Below, piece by piece: positions 26,139 through 39,697 of a stretch of 63,726 nt of DNA (its first letter is position 1; every line of letters begins with the position of its first letter). The stretch is from Priapulus caudatus (lineage: Eukaryota; Priapulida; Priapulimorpha; Priapulimorphida; Priapulidae), in contig NW_014577074.1 in the NCBI RefSeq assembly GCF_000485595.1, forward strand, positions 862,673-926,398. The letters are read 5' to 3'. The notes beneath the pieces are model-generated. The model ran no database searches, was not told the origin of the DNA, and was given only the letters and a program-made list of their open reading frames with translations. The translations under genes were made by a program, and so were the position numbers.

Positions 26139-27904
26139 ATCATTATCATCATCATCACCATAATCACAATGCACCAATATTATTTTCCCACCTCTGACAA
26201 TGTGAGAATGGTGATGGTCAACACCAGAGGCACGCTCCACGAGAACATGTGAAAGTAAGCGGCTTTGCCTTCTATCACCTCCCTAGATGTTCTCAGCATC
26301 TTAAAGAATACGTGCCAGGTGTAGGCCAGCAGCACGAACCAGATGACAGCAGCCGTGAGGAAATAGTAGATGACGACGAACACGATGAGACACGACAGAT
26401 TCTCTCCTCCGCTGAAACGCAGACACACACACATGTTAATTATGTGGCCGTCGCGCAGGAAATAGCTCGAGCGAGCTAAATATGGATTGTTACATCAGAG
26501 GGATGATGGTTGTGAGACGAAAAACATGTCGGCGAAATACCCTTGCTATTCACGCGAGGGTTGTTAAAACACGGAGTTTTGCACCCTGTATAGGCGCGTA
26601 ACTGGGGTTATCATTCCTCGTGTAGGCGCGGCCACTCTTGTGCATGGTTTTTTTTACGTCACTGAGCCGTAAAATTCAGCCCCCTATTATTATCCCAACA
26701 TCCCCCAGTGTTATATAAATCATCTTGAAATCATATATAGTGCCTAATCGTGGTGGCACATTGCAGGTTTATTGCAGGATTTTTTTTATCAGGATCAAAT
26801 GAAAACAAACTCGTTTTTGTTCGCGCATCACGTATGGTACCATCGTTCTAACGACGAATTGTGTCTTTCGTCGCGTTTTATTATCATTGGAACAGATGTC
26901 GCAAGCGTTAAGGCGACACGAGTCAAATTAGATAATCACGGTGTATAATGGGTTTATTCCCGGTTGGCCTACTCCCATTTCGCTTACGGCAAAATTCCCA
27001 TTTCGCCTACAGCAAAATTCCCAGTTGGCCAACACCCATTTCGCCTACTCCCAATTCGTCTACGTTCAAAATCTACCCCATTCCCATTTCGTCTATGATC
27101 GGGTTGTTCACTAAATAATCATTTATAAATAATAAAATATGGTTTTGATTGGCATACATAGACTACAGGAAGAAAATATAGGTACAAATAATGAGAACAC
27201 AACTTGACAAAAATAGATAATACAGTAGCATAATGGGAGTAGGCGAAATGGGAATATTGCCGATTCTGAGAGTAGACGAAATGGAAATAGACGAAATGGG
27301 ACGTAGGCGAAATGGGTGTAGGCGAAATGGGAGTAGGCCAACTGGGATGTTACCGTATAATAATGACTTTACAATCGCTATCAAACGAAGCATACCAAAC
27401 TAGTTCTTACACGGCACGAAATTATAGAAATACTGCTGAACTATCGCGTTAAGTTAGTCAGAATCACGCAGTTCGATTATTAAAACATAATCGGCTAGCT
27501 GTGGCAATCTATATGGGTGTTATCGCATTACAACGTACTTGGGTTCCCCAAGGCGGCCAGTACCGTCACGTCTGCACACAATGTTGTCGCGAGCACCCGG
27601 TAGAAACTGGGCGAGCCAGGCGACTGTAGCCAACGCGAAACAACAGTTGATGTAGAAAATGCCCAGCGCCGGGTATCTGCTCGCATTCTTCCAATCGACG
27701 ATGAACGTAAACTGCAATAAACACCGCGAGAAATTATAGTGTTGGGCACATTACCAGGATCGAATGAAAACAAACTCGTTTTTGTTCACGTATCACGTAT
27801 AGTTCCATCGTTCTAACGACGAATTGTGTCTTTAGTAGCACTCCAGCCGTCTACAGTACTGTTACTAAAATACAAGAGACCTGCAACGAGTAATTATATA
27901 TAGG

Positions 27905-27937
<33 letters not shown>

Positions 27938-28089
27938 TATATATATCAGAGGCGAGAGAGAGAGAGAGAGAAAGAGAGAAGAGAGAGAGAAGTGTGTGTG
28001 GTGTTGTTGTGTGTGTGTGTGTGTGTGTGTTGTGTGTGTGTGTGTGTGTGTGTGTTGTTGTGTGTGAGTGTGTGTGTGTGTGGAGTGTG

Positions 28090-28157
<68 letters not shown>

Positions 28158-28333
28158 GTGTGTGTGTGTGTCTGTGTGTGTGTGTGTGATGTGCATGAGA
28201 GAGAAGAGAGAGAGATGAGAAGAGAGGGAGAGCCAATATGACGAAAACAACACTGACTAAATATTGTAAAAATATAAAGGAATACAGAGCAGCAAGAGAA
28301 ACCGACGAGTAACCGAGCTACACAGAAGACGGG

Positions 28334-28414
<81 letters not shown>

Positions 28415-28448
28415 GAGATCAGAGAGAGAGAAGAGAGAGAAGAGAGAC

Positions 28449-28547
<99 letters not shown>

Positions 28548-29692
28548 CACCGTGGCCATGCACGCACCGCGGCAAAAAGAGTGCAGGCGAGGCAGAGAGA
28601 TCCCATCACGGCGATGAAGACGTGAAGCTGTCTATGCTGGCGCGTGGTGTAGAGTGGGTTTCGGCACTGAACACCGCAACCCTCCACGCTGGCGTACCAG
28701 TTACGCTGGCTGTCTGTCGGTAGCAATGGTGGACTACACTGACCCGTTGCGTTGAACTTGAACTTAGAAACTTCGTTCTGGCCGATATAAAAAGAGAAAA
28801 AAATATATTATAACGCAATCACGCCAATAAACCTAACCTGCAGACTTTGTGCGCAGTTGATAGGTTTATATTAATTACAGGCAGAATTGTAAGAGAACGC
28901 AAACACCCGCTGCGTGTTAATATAATGTTCCCGTGTTCCGCACGGCTTACTCGTCGTGTGTGGCCCGCGTGTGCGTAGGCCTATAGGGCAATAACAGACA
29001 AGCGTTCAGTCACTCGCATATGAGGAAAACTCACCGTGACAGCCGTTATAGATTGTCACGGCATAAACATATGAAAAAACCTGCCAACGCACGCTCTTGG
29101 AGTGACGATTGGTGGAATAAAAAAGCAATAGAATCGTAAAATTAAACGTTAAAATTTGATGAAATTTGCTCGAATTGCGAGACCATGCAGAGAGAAATAG
29201 ATGAACTTCGCGAGCGTACGACAAAGGGATCGAACGTGCGCTTACTTGACAATGCGAGGGGAAGTTTTCGCATTGCAGGAAGCTCGGCCAGCGGTTGTGA
29301 GTCAGTTCGACGATCGTGCATGCGTTGTGTGCGTTCTCGCACATTTCTCGGCTCGGCAAATCCACCTTGTCGATCACGCACTTAGGCACGTAAACGGCAC
29401 ACAGTAGCGGCTGTATGACGGCCCAGCATTCTGGAACGCTTCTCAGCCCACTCCACAGCCGCAGACGACGCTGGGCCTCCTCTTGTGTGTCCACGTCATC
29501 AGCGATGTCCGTCGACGTTGCACCGTACAATAACTTCGCTCCGTAGCAGGTCGTGTAGTTGAGAGACTGGCAAGACACACCGCTGTGTTTACATGACTCG
29601 TTCGTCGTCTGGTTCGCGCCATCGCTGCCGTCTTGCGCTGAACTGGCGAGTATCACAGATAGGAATATTGCGGAGAGGAAAGTGACCGTCAT
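20542..29692 (-). CDS. SMO: Smoothened, Hedgehog-pathway class F seven-transmembrane receptor
   Basis: Transduces Hedgehog signals released by Patched. Exons in transcript order: 29692-29246, 28777-28568, 27711-27539, 26411-26192, 25453-25330, 25061-24969, 24427-24319, 23996-23835, 23118-23037, about 22559-22430, 22074-21795, about 20962-20542. Phases join without a break to 816 residues (human 787). Exon 1 has a signal peptide ([19 protein letters not shown]) and a cysteine-rich domain with the Smoothened signatures YGATST, QEEAQ, LWSGLR and [13 protein letters not shown]. The linker has [11 protein letters not shown]. The membrane core has [39 protein letters not shown] and SWVWTAST. The C-terminal tail has KMIAKAF, a lysine/arginine-rich block and serine clusters ([15 protein letters not shown]), a plausible kinase target. 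These signatures separate it from Frizzled. The 22430 donor appears to be GC rather than GT. Borders of the last three exons are least certain. Confidence 0.95.
21007..21300. repeat. (GGAT)n microsatellite grading into (GGAC)n and (AGAT)n
   Basis: About 230 bp of GGAT tetranucleotide units are followed by GGAC/GGCC-type and ACAGATAG units. It sits in the last Smoothened intron. Open frames through it are repeat artefacts. Confidence 0.9.
23341..23393. repeat. (TTG)n(TTA)n microsatellite
   Basis: Three to four TTG units are followed by about 15 TTA units in a Smoothened intron. Confidence 0.9.
23475..23518. mobile_element. 44-bp micro-palindrome, ATCAGGAG family (Smoothened intron)
   Basis: Arms of 22 nt starting ATCAGGAGTTAATAAAGACA meet directly in the middle with one mismatch. 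AAT flanks both sides (23472-23474, 23519-23521). The interior matches the copy at 39011. Confidence 0.75.
23756..23795. mobile_element. Diverged micro-palindrome, ATCAGGAG family (Smoothened intron)
   Basis: The left arm ATCAAGAGTACATAATAG faces a right arm whose complement is ATCACAGAGTGATAATAG, so both arms carry substitutions. It is embedded in a (TA)n tract. Confidence 0.5.
25727..25935. repeat. (GCT/GCC)n trinucleotide tract
   Basis: Imperfect GCT, GCC and GCA units over about 200 bp in a Smoothened intron. It is strongly GC-rich in AT-rich surroundings. The leucine/alanine frames it yields do not join Smoothened exons. Confidence 0.75.
26035..26152. repeat. (TTA)n microsatellite
   Basis: A long run of TTA units with TAG and ATC interruptions just downstream (in transcript sense) of the Smoothened exon ending at 26192. 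Confidence 0.9.
26791..26868. repeat. Direct repeat flanking a Smoothened exon (copy 1)
   Basis: About 78 bp starting AGGATCAAATGAAAACAAAC and ending ACGACGAATTGTGTCTTT. It recurs at 27756-27833 with a few substitutions. The two copies lie in the introns on either side of the exon at 27539-27711. Confidence 0.8.
26956..27352. mobile_element. Foldback element built from CCCATTTCGCCTAC units
   Basis: The left half (to about 27100) holds repeated CCCATTTCGCCTAC, CCCAGTTGGCC and CCCATTTCGTCTA units. The right half (from about 27236) holds the same units inverted (GTAGGCGAAATGGG). The outer ends pair as GGTTGGCCTACTCCCATTTC and its near-complement. AT-rich spacer between, no coding capacity. Confidence 0.7.
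27756..27833. repeat. Direct repeat flanking a Smoothened exon (copy 2)
   Basis: About 78 bp starting AGGATCGAATGAAAACAAAC. Same orientation as the copy at 26791 and roughly 90% identical by eye. Confidence 0.8.
27905..28215. repeat. (TA)n, (GA)n and (TG)n compound microsatellite
   Basis: TA units (27905-27940), GA units, then about 210 bp of TG units with TTG slips, then GA again. Within a Smoothened intron. Confidence 0.9.
28338..28545. repeat. (GA)n microsatellite abutting a Smoothened exon
   Basis: About 200 bp of GA dinucleotide with minor interruptions, ending about 22 bases from the splice donor of the exon 28568-28777. Confidence 0.9.
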
Positions 29693-29959
29693 CAGTCGGG
29701 ATCTTATCTCACGTGATCGTTGATGCGACGACTACGATGAGTCCTCCGTTGATACGCAGACCGACCGTATTCTCCACTGAGATACTTGGAAAGTCGGCCA
29801 TACTTCTGACTGCTTGTAAGGAGGAACCGCGCAGGCGGGCTCTGCTGTACCGGCCACCGTGCTGTGGCACACATGTGAATGGGTGTATTATTTCGGCATA
29901 CCGTTCCGCTCCATTCGGCTGTCTGCGCGCTGTGGGGAAGATGCTTTAGCATAAACATT

Positions 29960-32460
<2,501 letters not shown>

Positions 32461-33540
32461 CGCGCTGTACGACAGGAACAGCGCTTGTAAACACGTTTCA
32501 CAAAATCGTTTTGTATAATGAAGTATTATGTTAGTGTACTGATAGTGTATATGAACAAAAAGTAGCATATCGCAACATAGCTCTACCGTTGCATGTAACT
32601 CCTTCGCTCCGTATAAAGGAGCTCTAGTAGCAGGAGCAATGGAACTAACCGGTTAGAACTAATCGTAATCCATTCCTATCAATGTCTAGCAGTTCTATTG
32701 AGACAAACAGGCTGGTAGTGGAGCTCTCAAGGGACTACTCATACACTATAGTGATAAGAAGGAGGCAGACCTACCTACTAATGCCAGCATATATCCGGTG
32801 CATTCACGTCAGTAATCAGTGAGGCGCAATGGGCCAATTAAGCTGCCGATGGCACGCAGTGGCGCGTCCGGCTCACTGTGCGCAGTTCCTTGTATATTAA
32901 TAACTGGGGCTATACCGGATTCTCCGAATTTGTGATTACATTTTATTTTAGGCTAAAATACTCTGCATTGTAATAGGATTATTTCTACCGTTTGGTAATG
33001 CAACTTTTTTTAGAATATCTATAGAAATGTAGCCTGACATTCATACCATTTTTATTGTCAACGTTTCGTTGCTTGTCCAGACCCATATAATCATGTTCGA
33101 ACTTTATTGGCACACGTGCAATTAAGAATGAACAACAGGCGGGTAGTAGCATCAAAAGCAAACACTTATTTTACAGACCCCTATGTTACATGTCATGCAA
33201 CGTCTGCTATAATAAATTTCCCGTCTACGTGTGGCATAGGCATCAGGCCTGCAATTGACCGAAGATAACTGCGTGTAATGGAACCCCTATGCACGACTAT
33301 TGCGCCTCACCTCAAAAATACATTATCCAGCCCGCGTACGCCGACCACACGGATGTCGGAGAACATAAATACATCGACGACGTAGTTAATGGAAGAAAAG
33401 TCACGGATGTATTAACATGGCCTCGAGCAGTTCAGGGCGTTGGCACTGCACGATACAAAAGGATCTCACGTGCGCACGCCGAATTCTAGGCAAAGCGCTT
33501 TCATCCGTAACAGGTAGCCGTGACGTATACGGGTCGTGTA
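32461..33540. other. Intergenic, no recognised gene
   Basis: AT-rich sequence between the CA macrosatellite and the TATA box of the vWA gene. No coding similarity seen. It includes the upstream sequence of the vWA gene. Confidence 0.5.
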
Positions 33541-33548
33541 TATAAATA
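33541..33548 (+). promoter_or_regulatory. TATA box of the vWA-domain gene
   Basis: TATAAATA lies about 20-30 bp before a candidate start region (TCACACC near 33561). A short 5' UTR exon follows and ends at a good donor (CTG|GTAAGA, 33636/33637). Confidence 0.55.
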
Positions 33549-33564
33549 TACGCAGGTGCCGTCA

Positions 33565-33636
33565 CACCAACAGCAATCAACAAACGAAAACGAGATCGTC
33601 GTCAAGAAAGACTTTACCCGCAAGTACAAGTTTCTG
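33565..33636 (+). other. Non-coding first exon (5' UTR) of the vWA gene
   Basis: Sequence between the TATA box and the donor GTAAGACC at 33637. The intron runs to an acceptor TTGATTTCAG at 34031-34040, four bases before the ATG. The intron contains a (CA)n tract at about 33693-33780. The transcription start is approximate. Confidence 0.5.
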
Positions 33637-33686
33637 GTAAGACCGACTTTTAGCTTTATATATGTTAATTGTTATATTGGTTATAG

Positions 33687-33760
<74 letters not shown>

Positions 33761-34044
33761 CCACACACACACACACACACACGAGCACCATTTCTAACTA
33801 TATTCACGAATTCTATATATATAGAATATAATTATATCGAGCTATAGATATAGATGATGCAAGGCATATGACGTACATATAGTTCGTAATATTGGAAGGG
33901 TTTAGTGTTCTGTAATTTTGTTCTTCACTTATCCATACCTCTCCATTATTAGTAGTTCTTGCTGTTAATATACTATATTTGAAATTATATGTTCCTATAT
34001 ATATTTATACTTACCTGTACCTATTTTGAATTGATTTCAGAATC

Positions 34045-36263
34045 ATGAAGACTTTGTCTGTAGTTGTGCTTTTAGGCGTTGCCCTTCAGGCTAGCGCTGT
34101 CGGATTCTTCGATCGCGTTCAGAGTAGTACGTATATAATAATATTTATATTTATATTATAGGTAATTATTATTAACTAAATCTTACCGGTAAACGTTCAC
34201 ATTGACATAAAACAAACTTCATCGTATAAATAACGCCGGTTTTCTATCGAATGTGCAATCGCATTATTTCAGGAAATTATTATTTTTGCAAAACGTCAGC
34301 CGTGTGCGGCGTCTAAAGACTATTTTCTGTTACTATAGACCGAAGTGTGAAAAGCGTTAATGAGCCTGTGCAAACATTTATTATATATATGTTTTTATTT
34401 TTTATCAGATCCGGATTCAAATCCCGCTCCACCAGTAAACCGACCTCCGCCCTTCACAAACTTTCCCCCAGTTACCAACCTTCCCCCAGTTACCGACCTT
34501 CCCCCAGTTACCAACCTTCCCCCAGTTACCAACCTTCCCCCAGTTACTGGAGGTTCTGTTGACCCAGGTGAGTGTACATTACATTCATATACCATCACAT
34601 GCATTATTCGCGTATCGTTCTTTGTCATCATGTTTCATCATGTTACGTACTGAGCTTCTTAGCGCGTTCTTCTCATTATTTTAATTTGGCAAAAAATGTA
34701 AAATTCCTTCAAACCGAGTTGTATCTATGATTCGCAGGTACGGACTTCTTCTCAATTGACGAGAGCGTGAGGAGAATAGTAGCATTCAAGGACAAGGTAG
34801 CTCCCCCTGATACGGATCTATTTTCCATCGATGCGAATCCGGATGCTAATGAAGACGTTGACATTCTCCTGATGACGGATCGCAGTTACAGTGTCACACC
34901 GCAGGGATTTGAACAAGCTAAATGTGTCATGCGGGTAAGCTTTAAATGTAATCAAATGACTGATATCTCCGTTACGTACAATGTCATTGCTAACCTCGTT
35001 ATCTATTACATTTATTATGCAGTAGCATGCTACACAACCAGTTTACAATTACAATATTAACAAATATGAAACTCAATAACACTCTCGATTAAATATTAAA
35101 AATAGATTACAAAGTACGCAGTGCAGAAATGTGATGCTTCAAGCGTTTAAACGTTATTATTGCTATAATATAATTTGTGTTTCAGGAATGGGCGCATCTT
35201 TTCCAAGACGACAGCCGCATACGAGCGCGAGTGGCGATGCTAAGCTTTGCTCGATTCCCAACTCTCGATTCACCGCTCTATTTCAAGACGTACTATTCGC
35301 TATCACAGGTCCTCGACGCCATCGACAACCTTAAATACTATAGGAGTAAGTAATTGACTATATCATATTAAGGAATATTTCATATACTCATATGTTCGCA
35401 GTAACTAAGACGGCGAAATGATGTGGCTGAATCAAGTAATCATGATTTTTAAACGGGATTGCATTACTATGGATTACTAACTATATATTTTATCGCGTGT
35501 TTTCAGCTAGCTCTGCTAACTATTGCTCACTAAGACAGAACCCGTACAACCGCCGCGCACCCTGGGTCAGCTTAGACGGTTGTGCTACGTGCACAAACTA
35601 CGCCTTAGAGGAAGCATACAAAATATTCTTCGAATATGGAGAGTCTCGTCCCCACTCCACTAAGGCCATCGTCGTAATAACGGACGGAAAATCTAACTGT
35701 CCATCATCCTCGTTCACCTGCAGAGCGGCCCGTCAATTGCGATCTAGCGGTAAGTCAACAGCATACGTTAACCAGTCAATCGACTTTATTCTAAGCTATA
35801 TGAAGTAGACTAGAATCATTAATTATATTAGCAAAGTTTTAGCCAGGTCAAAAATGTATATTATAAGACATATGGTAATTAGCTAGTCACCTAAATGAAA
35901 CCAGTATGATCTTATCAGATCCTCTTAACCTTTCGGGTGTTAGGTATATCGTGTAACCTGATACAACTGTTCCAATTGTATATTTGGTCCACTCGATAAG
36001 TTCGTCTCTGTATAAAACCCCTTTACCGTAGACGATTGCACACCCGGCTACATTTTAGTTTTGATACACGTATATAGGAATGCCTTATTTACTTTCTTGC
36101 AGGCGTTGACATCTTTGTTCAGGCGGTTGGCCAAAAGGTAGATGCTAGCGAGGTCAGGTGCATGGCTACCGGGAACAACTACAATCTTAACAAAGACTAT
36201 TCAGAAACCTGCAGCATCACATCCTTGGCAAGGGAGGTGGGAGCCAAACGATATGTTGCATAA
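34045..36263 (+). CDS. Secreted von Willebrand factor A-domain protein
   Basis: Probable extracellular adhesion or matrix protein; I do not recognise a specific orthologue. Exons 34045-34126, 34409-34567, 34738-34934, 35186-35345, 35507-35749, 36103-36263 join in phase to a complete 333-residue protein. Residues 1-17 form a signal peptide (MKTLSVVVLLGVALQAS). Residues about 40-75 are a proline-rich linker of repeated LPPVTN units. Residues about 120-333 are one vWA domain with an intact metal-ion-dependent adhesion site: D128-x-S130-x-S132, a later TNYAL threonine, and the aspartate of VVITDG. Several cysteines (e.g. CATC, NCPSSSFTCR) suggest disulfides in a secreted setting. There is no transmembrane segment or GPI signal at the C-terminus (GAKRYVA). 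The ATG is the first in the spliced leader exon. Confidence 0.88.
34449..34548 (+). repeat. Coding minisatellite, 18-bp unit
   Basis: Five tandem units of CTTCCCCCAGTTACCAAC (one reading GAC) inside exon 2 of the vWA gene, encoding repeated Leu-Pro-Pro-Val-Thr-Asn. It is in frame, so copy-number change would alter linker length without a frameshift. Confidence 0.85.
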
Positions 36264-37903
36264 AAGAAATGGGGTAACCGCGTATGGCATACTACATGTG
36301 TTTCATATAATGTACTCTCGTATTTCATGCAGATTTGAAGATCGCATTCTAACTATAATCTTATTATGAGCTACAATAATTACTATGCTCGATAATAATA
36401 TATTATATTAAGTTATGTCAACTTACGTTGCAATATTTATACTTAGGTAGTTGGTATATAAGAGATATAGAAAAATGTATGATTAAAAGGATATTATTTC
36501 GCACAAAAACAAAACATTAAAATGTGACAAACTGAACCTGCTTATACACGAAGAATAACGACATGGTTACGTCATGGTAATTTTTCATAGATTCAATCCA
36601 ACGATATTACCAAAATAAGGTATCGTTGTTACATACGTTACGCAAGCAGTAGTAGAAGAGGAGACCGAGTAACACGAGCAACGGGTAAACACAGCAGTGA
36701 ATCAACGTGCTACAAAAACATAGCCCGGGTGTAAAATATCTATGTAGTAAGCACAAATTATACTGTTGCAGTTAACCACTTATACGCAGATTCAAACGTT
36801 TGTTTTTGATACGAAAAAAAACACAAAAAACTAGTGAGTATAGACATTATACGATTAGTCAACTCTAAATTATTAGTCGTCAGTTGTGATATACACGCGC
36901 GTAGATGCGCAGTATTAAAATCAGAATAGTTTCTGGTCATTAATTGAAGTGGTGCCCTGTCACTGATAATGACAAAGGGGTGACGGTTATTTTAATATCA
37001 TGTACGCTCGATTTTCATCTATGATGATCGTGCATTGAATGTCGTCTGTTTATATGTGCCATTTGTATTTTTCGGTTGATGTATCCAATACAATTTTCCT
37101 CAATAAAAATGTGTCAACAAGGCAAAACGTACGCTTTACATATATATGCTATGTCAAAGAAGTTATTGATATTCATCTCGGTTACGTTTACAACGAATGT
37201 AAGATATTGCGAATTAAAGCACGTAATAGTCAACACAAAAAGTTCGTGACATAACATATATTTTGTCAACCACATACTAATTTTAAATGTAAAACAAGCT
37301 AATCAGGGACCTTCGCCGCTCAACGGCTCCATATAATCAATTCTCTTAGAAATTTCATTAATTCATTTTCAATAATATATTATTATTTTAATTCAATGAT
37401 ATTAAATGCTGTTTTTACTTAAATTTCTACAACCGAATCTACACAACGAAGCTGAAAAACGTGCAGGACAACAGCCTAACAATATCTCGTTGTCTAGATA
37501 TTGTAGGTTAGTCTGCGAATACATTTATGATTCAGCACCTGAAACGAATTGTACAAAGATCTATACAGACTAGCTGAGGTTTCTCAACTCTAAACGTTCT
37601 CAGGCGAATTTTTGAAGTATCGTGAATATATCTGTATTCGCGCATGCTCAGTATCTGCCTTACTAAATATTAGTTGGTTGACATTATTCATTAAAATGTA
37701 CAAAACACATAGGCCTACTTATGAAGAATTTGGTATCAAAATTGCTCATCGCACTCTCTGACTTTAACAATTATAAGGCGCCTAATCTTCCCGAATTGCG
37801 CTATACTGTAAAATAGTGTAAATCTGTGTTCGCGCATGCCCTCAATTTGCGAAAAGAAATATAGGGCCTATTTGGTTGAAATGCGCCCAAATAACGCTGA
37901 ATG

Positions 37904-38148
37904 GGTAGTTGTCGTATAGGGTACTACATATATGTACCCTAGGTACATATATATATATCAGGAGCTAATAATGACAAATTGTCATTATTAGCTCCTGATA
38001 TATATGTATACATAAATGTACACATTTGATACATAATGCATTAATAATAATAACCCTAAGTAACCCTATTAAATGTGTACATTTATGTATACATAATATG
38101 TACCTCGGGTACATATATGTAGTACCTGATACGACAACGACCCTTTCT
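37904..38148. repeat. Foldback element with a micro-palindrome inside its left arm
   Basis: The ends are inverted: GGGTAGTTGTCGTATAGGG near 37904 faces TACCTGATACGACAACGACC near 38128. Inner arms GTATACATAAATGTACACAT and its complement continue the pairing. The left arm is interrupted by the ATCAGGAG palindrome at 37957. Part of the right end, including TACCTCGGGTACATAT and GTAGTACCTGATAC, recurs at about 189-235. Confidence 0.65.
37957..37999. mobile_element. 43-bp micro-palindrome, ATCAGGAG family
   Basis: Perfect 21-nt arms beginning ATCAGGAGCTAATAATGACA are separated by one base. Flanks are alternating TA. It sits within the left arm of the larger foldback at 37904-38148. Confidence 0.75.
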
Positions 38149-39010
38149 GCCCAAATAACAGAACCCGCCCCTTGCATATGAGCGATGTATGTGAATCTGG
38201 GTATGCTCACATATACTCGTATATATTGGTTATATTTAATAAAAGGCTCGACTGCATATTCTGGGAGATCAATTTTGGCTTTAGTATATATGTTGAGTTC
38301 AGACTGTTGGTCTCCGAGGTTCACGCCCAATAGACGTGAGCCAAACCGGTAACATTCCATATAACCGTGTCCCCGCATTCGAGGCCTGGATAGACAGTAC
38401 CCTGCGGCATGGAAAACAATGGGCGTCTCATACACAGCCATTTATTACAAAAACCTCGCGTATTTTTACAAGCTGACAGTGAATAATCACCTATTGACGC
38501 AGGTAGATATATATACCTACTTCTGGGAATAGGTGGGATCGTAGCCGTGCAACTATTCGTACGTGTCCCAGCTTCACACAATAGTTGTGCGTAAACAACC
38601 GAAAAAACTCCATTTCAGTTCGTGTAAGAAGTTGCTTGGAGGTTCACAAGTTGTGCAGGAAACTGTTCTAATCCAAGTTCCACCCCTAACGTCTAGAACA
38701 AATTTGACAATGTTTACAACGGAAAAGGCTCAACTCAAGTATTTTTATTTGAACTGATATGAATCTGAGAAAAAGGCATAGAAGACCAAATGTCAATATA
38801 AAGGCCTGCTTTTTTATTAATATAATAACACTTTCGATATGCAGATTGCATTTATCAAAAAGATATAACGCTTAGCAGACCAACAGTATAATGCTAGCTT
38901 CATATGCGGCTAGACGTTATATAGAATTTGAAATAAAGAAATAAGTTTTTTTCTCAAGTTAAGAAAAGAACGTGTTTGTACTGTAGGGAATGTCGGCATC
39001 ACATAATAAT

Positions 39011-39068
39011 ATCAGGAGTTAATAAAAGACAAATTTCTTTAAAAGACTGCCTTTTATTAACTCCTGAT
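39011..39068. mobile_element. 58-bp micro-palindrome, ATCAGGAG family
   Basis: Perfect 18-nt arms (ATCAGGAGTTAATAAAAG and complement) enclose a 22-nt unpaired centre. AAT flanks both sides (39008-39010, 39069-39071). The arm resembles the copy at 23475. Confidence 0.75.
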
Positions 39069-39697
39069 AATATCTATATTGACATAATTATCGGCAAACA
39101 GAATACAACTTGAAATCTAGAAAATGGAAAAATTTACAGCATTTCATAATACGGAATAATGAAACAGGTTTATTATAAAAATACTACTTGCTATTTCTCT
39201 CCACAATTATTACAATACGGCTCCCATAAATGAATTAAATACTACATATTAATGTCATCACTGAAATGACATAGTTTAACCAAATCACTAGTGTTCTGAT
39301 ACTGTACAAACAAATAGTTAACAAATTAGAGGTGAGCATAACAGCCCGTTCTGGGCATGTCACCTACGTACCACTATACTTATTATAATCCTAGCACATA
39401 TCAAGCTGTACTATGCAAGTACTATTACCTTTCCATGTGCAGCAATAAATCCAAATACTACATAATCGATGTCCACTCCTCATGGAGATATATGCCAGTT
39501 GACACATGACAATAAATCATTTACACTCTTTCACAAAACGTTAAATTCTACTAAACTCCTGCTCTCTCAAACAGCAATCAACTGTACATAACTTTAAGGC
39601 AAACACGGAGTAAACTGCTACGCTGTACAATCGCCGTTATGGCCGACGTCTACTCCGCCGCCGACAGCATCGCAGCCGACGAAGAAACTCCTGTCGC

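Larger units (their letters stand above)
36264..39697. other. Intergenic region between the vWA and CTDP1 genes
   Basis: AT-rich, with no further gene recognised. It holds the 3' end of the vWA gene (an AATAAA occurs at 37102-37107), the foldback at 37904-38148, and the palindromes at 37957 and 39011. It also includes the CTDP1 3' UTR. Confidence 0.5.

Noticed and set aside
23341-26152. CRISPR-like regularly spaced repeats
   Set aside because: The periodicity is simple trinucleotide microsatellite in a eukaryotic intron; no spacers.
28337-28723. Arg-Glu repeat frame
   Set aside because: Translation of (GA)n; the true Smoothened exon here is on the minus strand at 28568-28777.
20573-29692. 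Frizzled rather than Smoothened
   Set aside because: The cysteine-rich domain has YGATST, QEEAQ and WSGLR, and the core has the Smoothened pattern ([16 protein letters not shown]), with a long tail and no KTxxxW motif.
33289-33489. 66-residue frame upstream of the vWA gene
   Set aside because: No similarity recognised and no linked exon; it lies before the TATA box.
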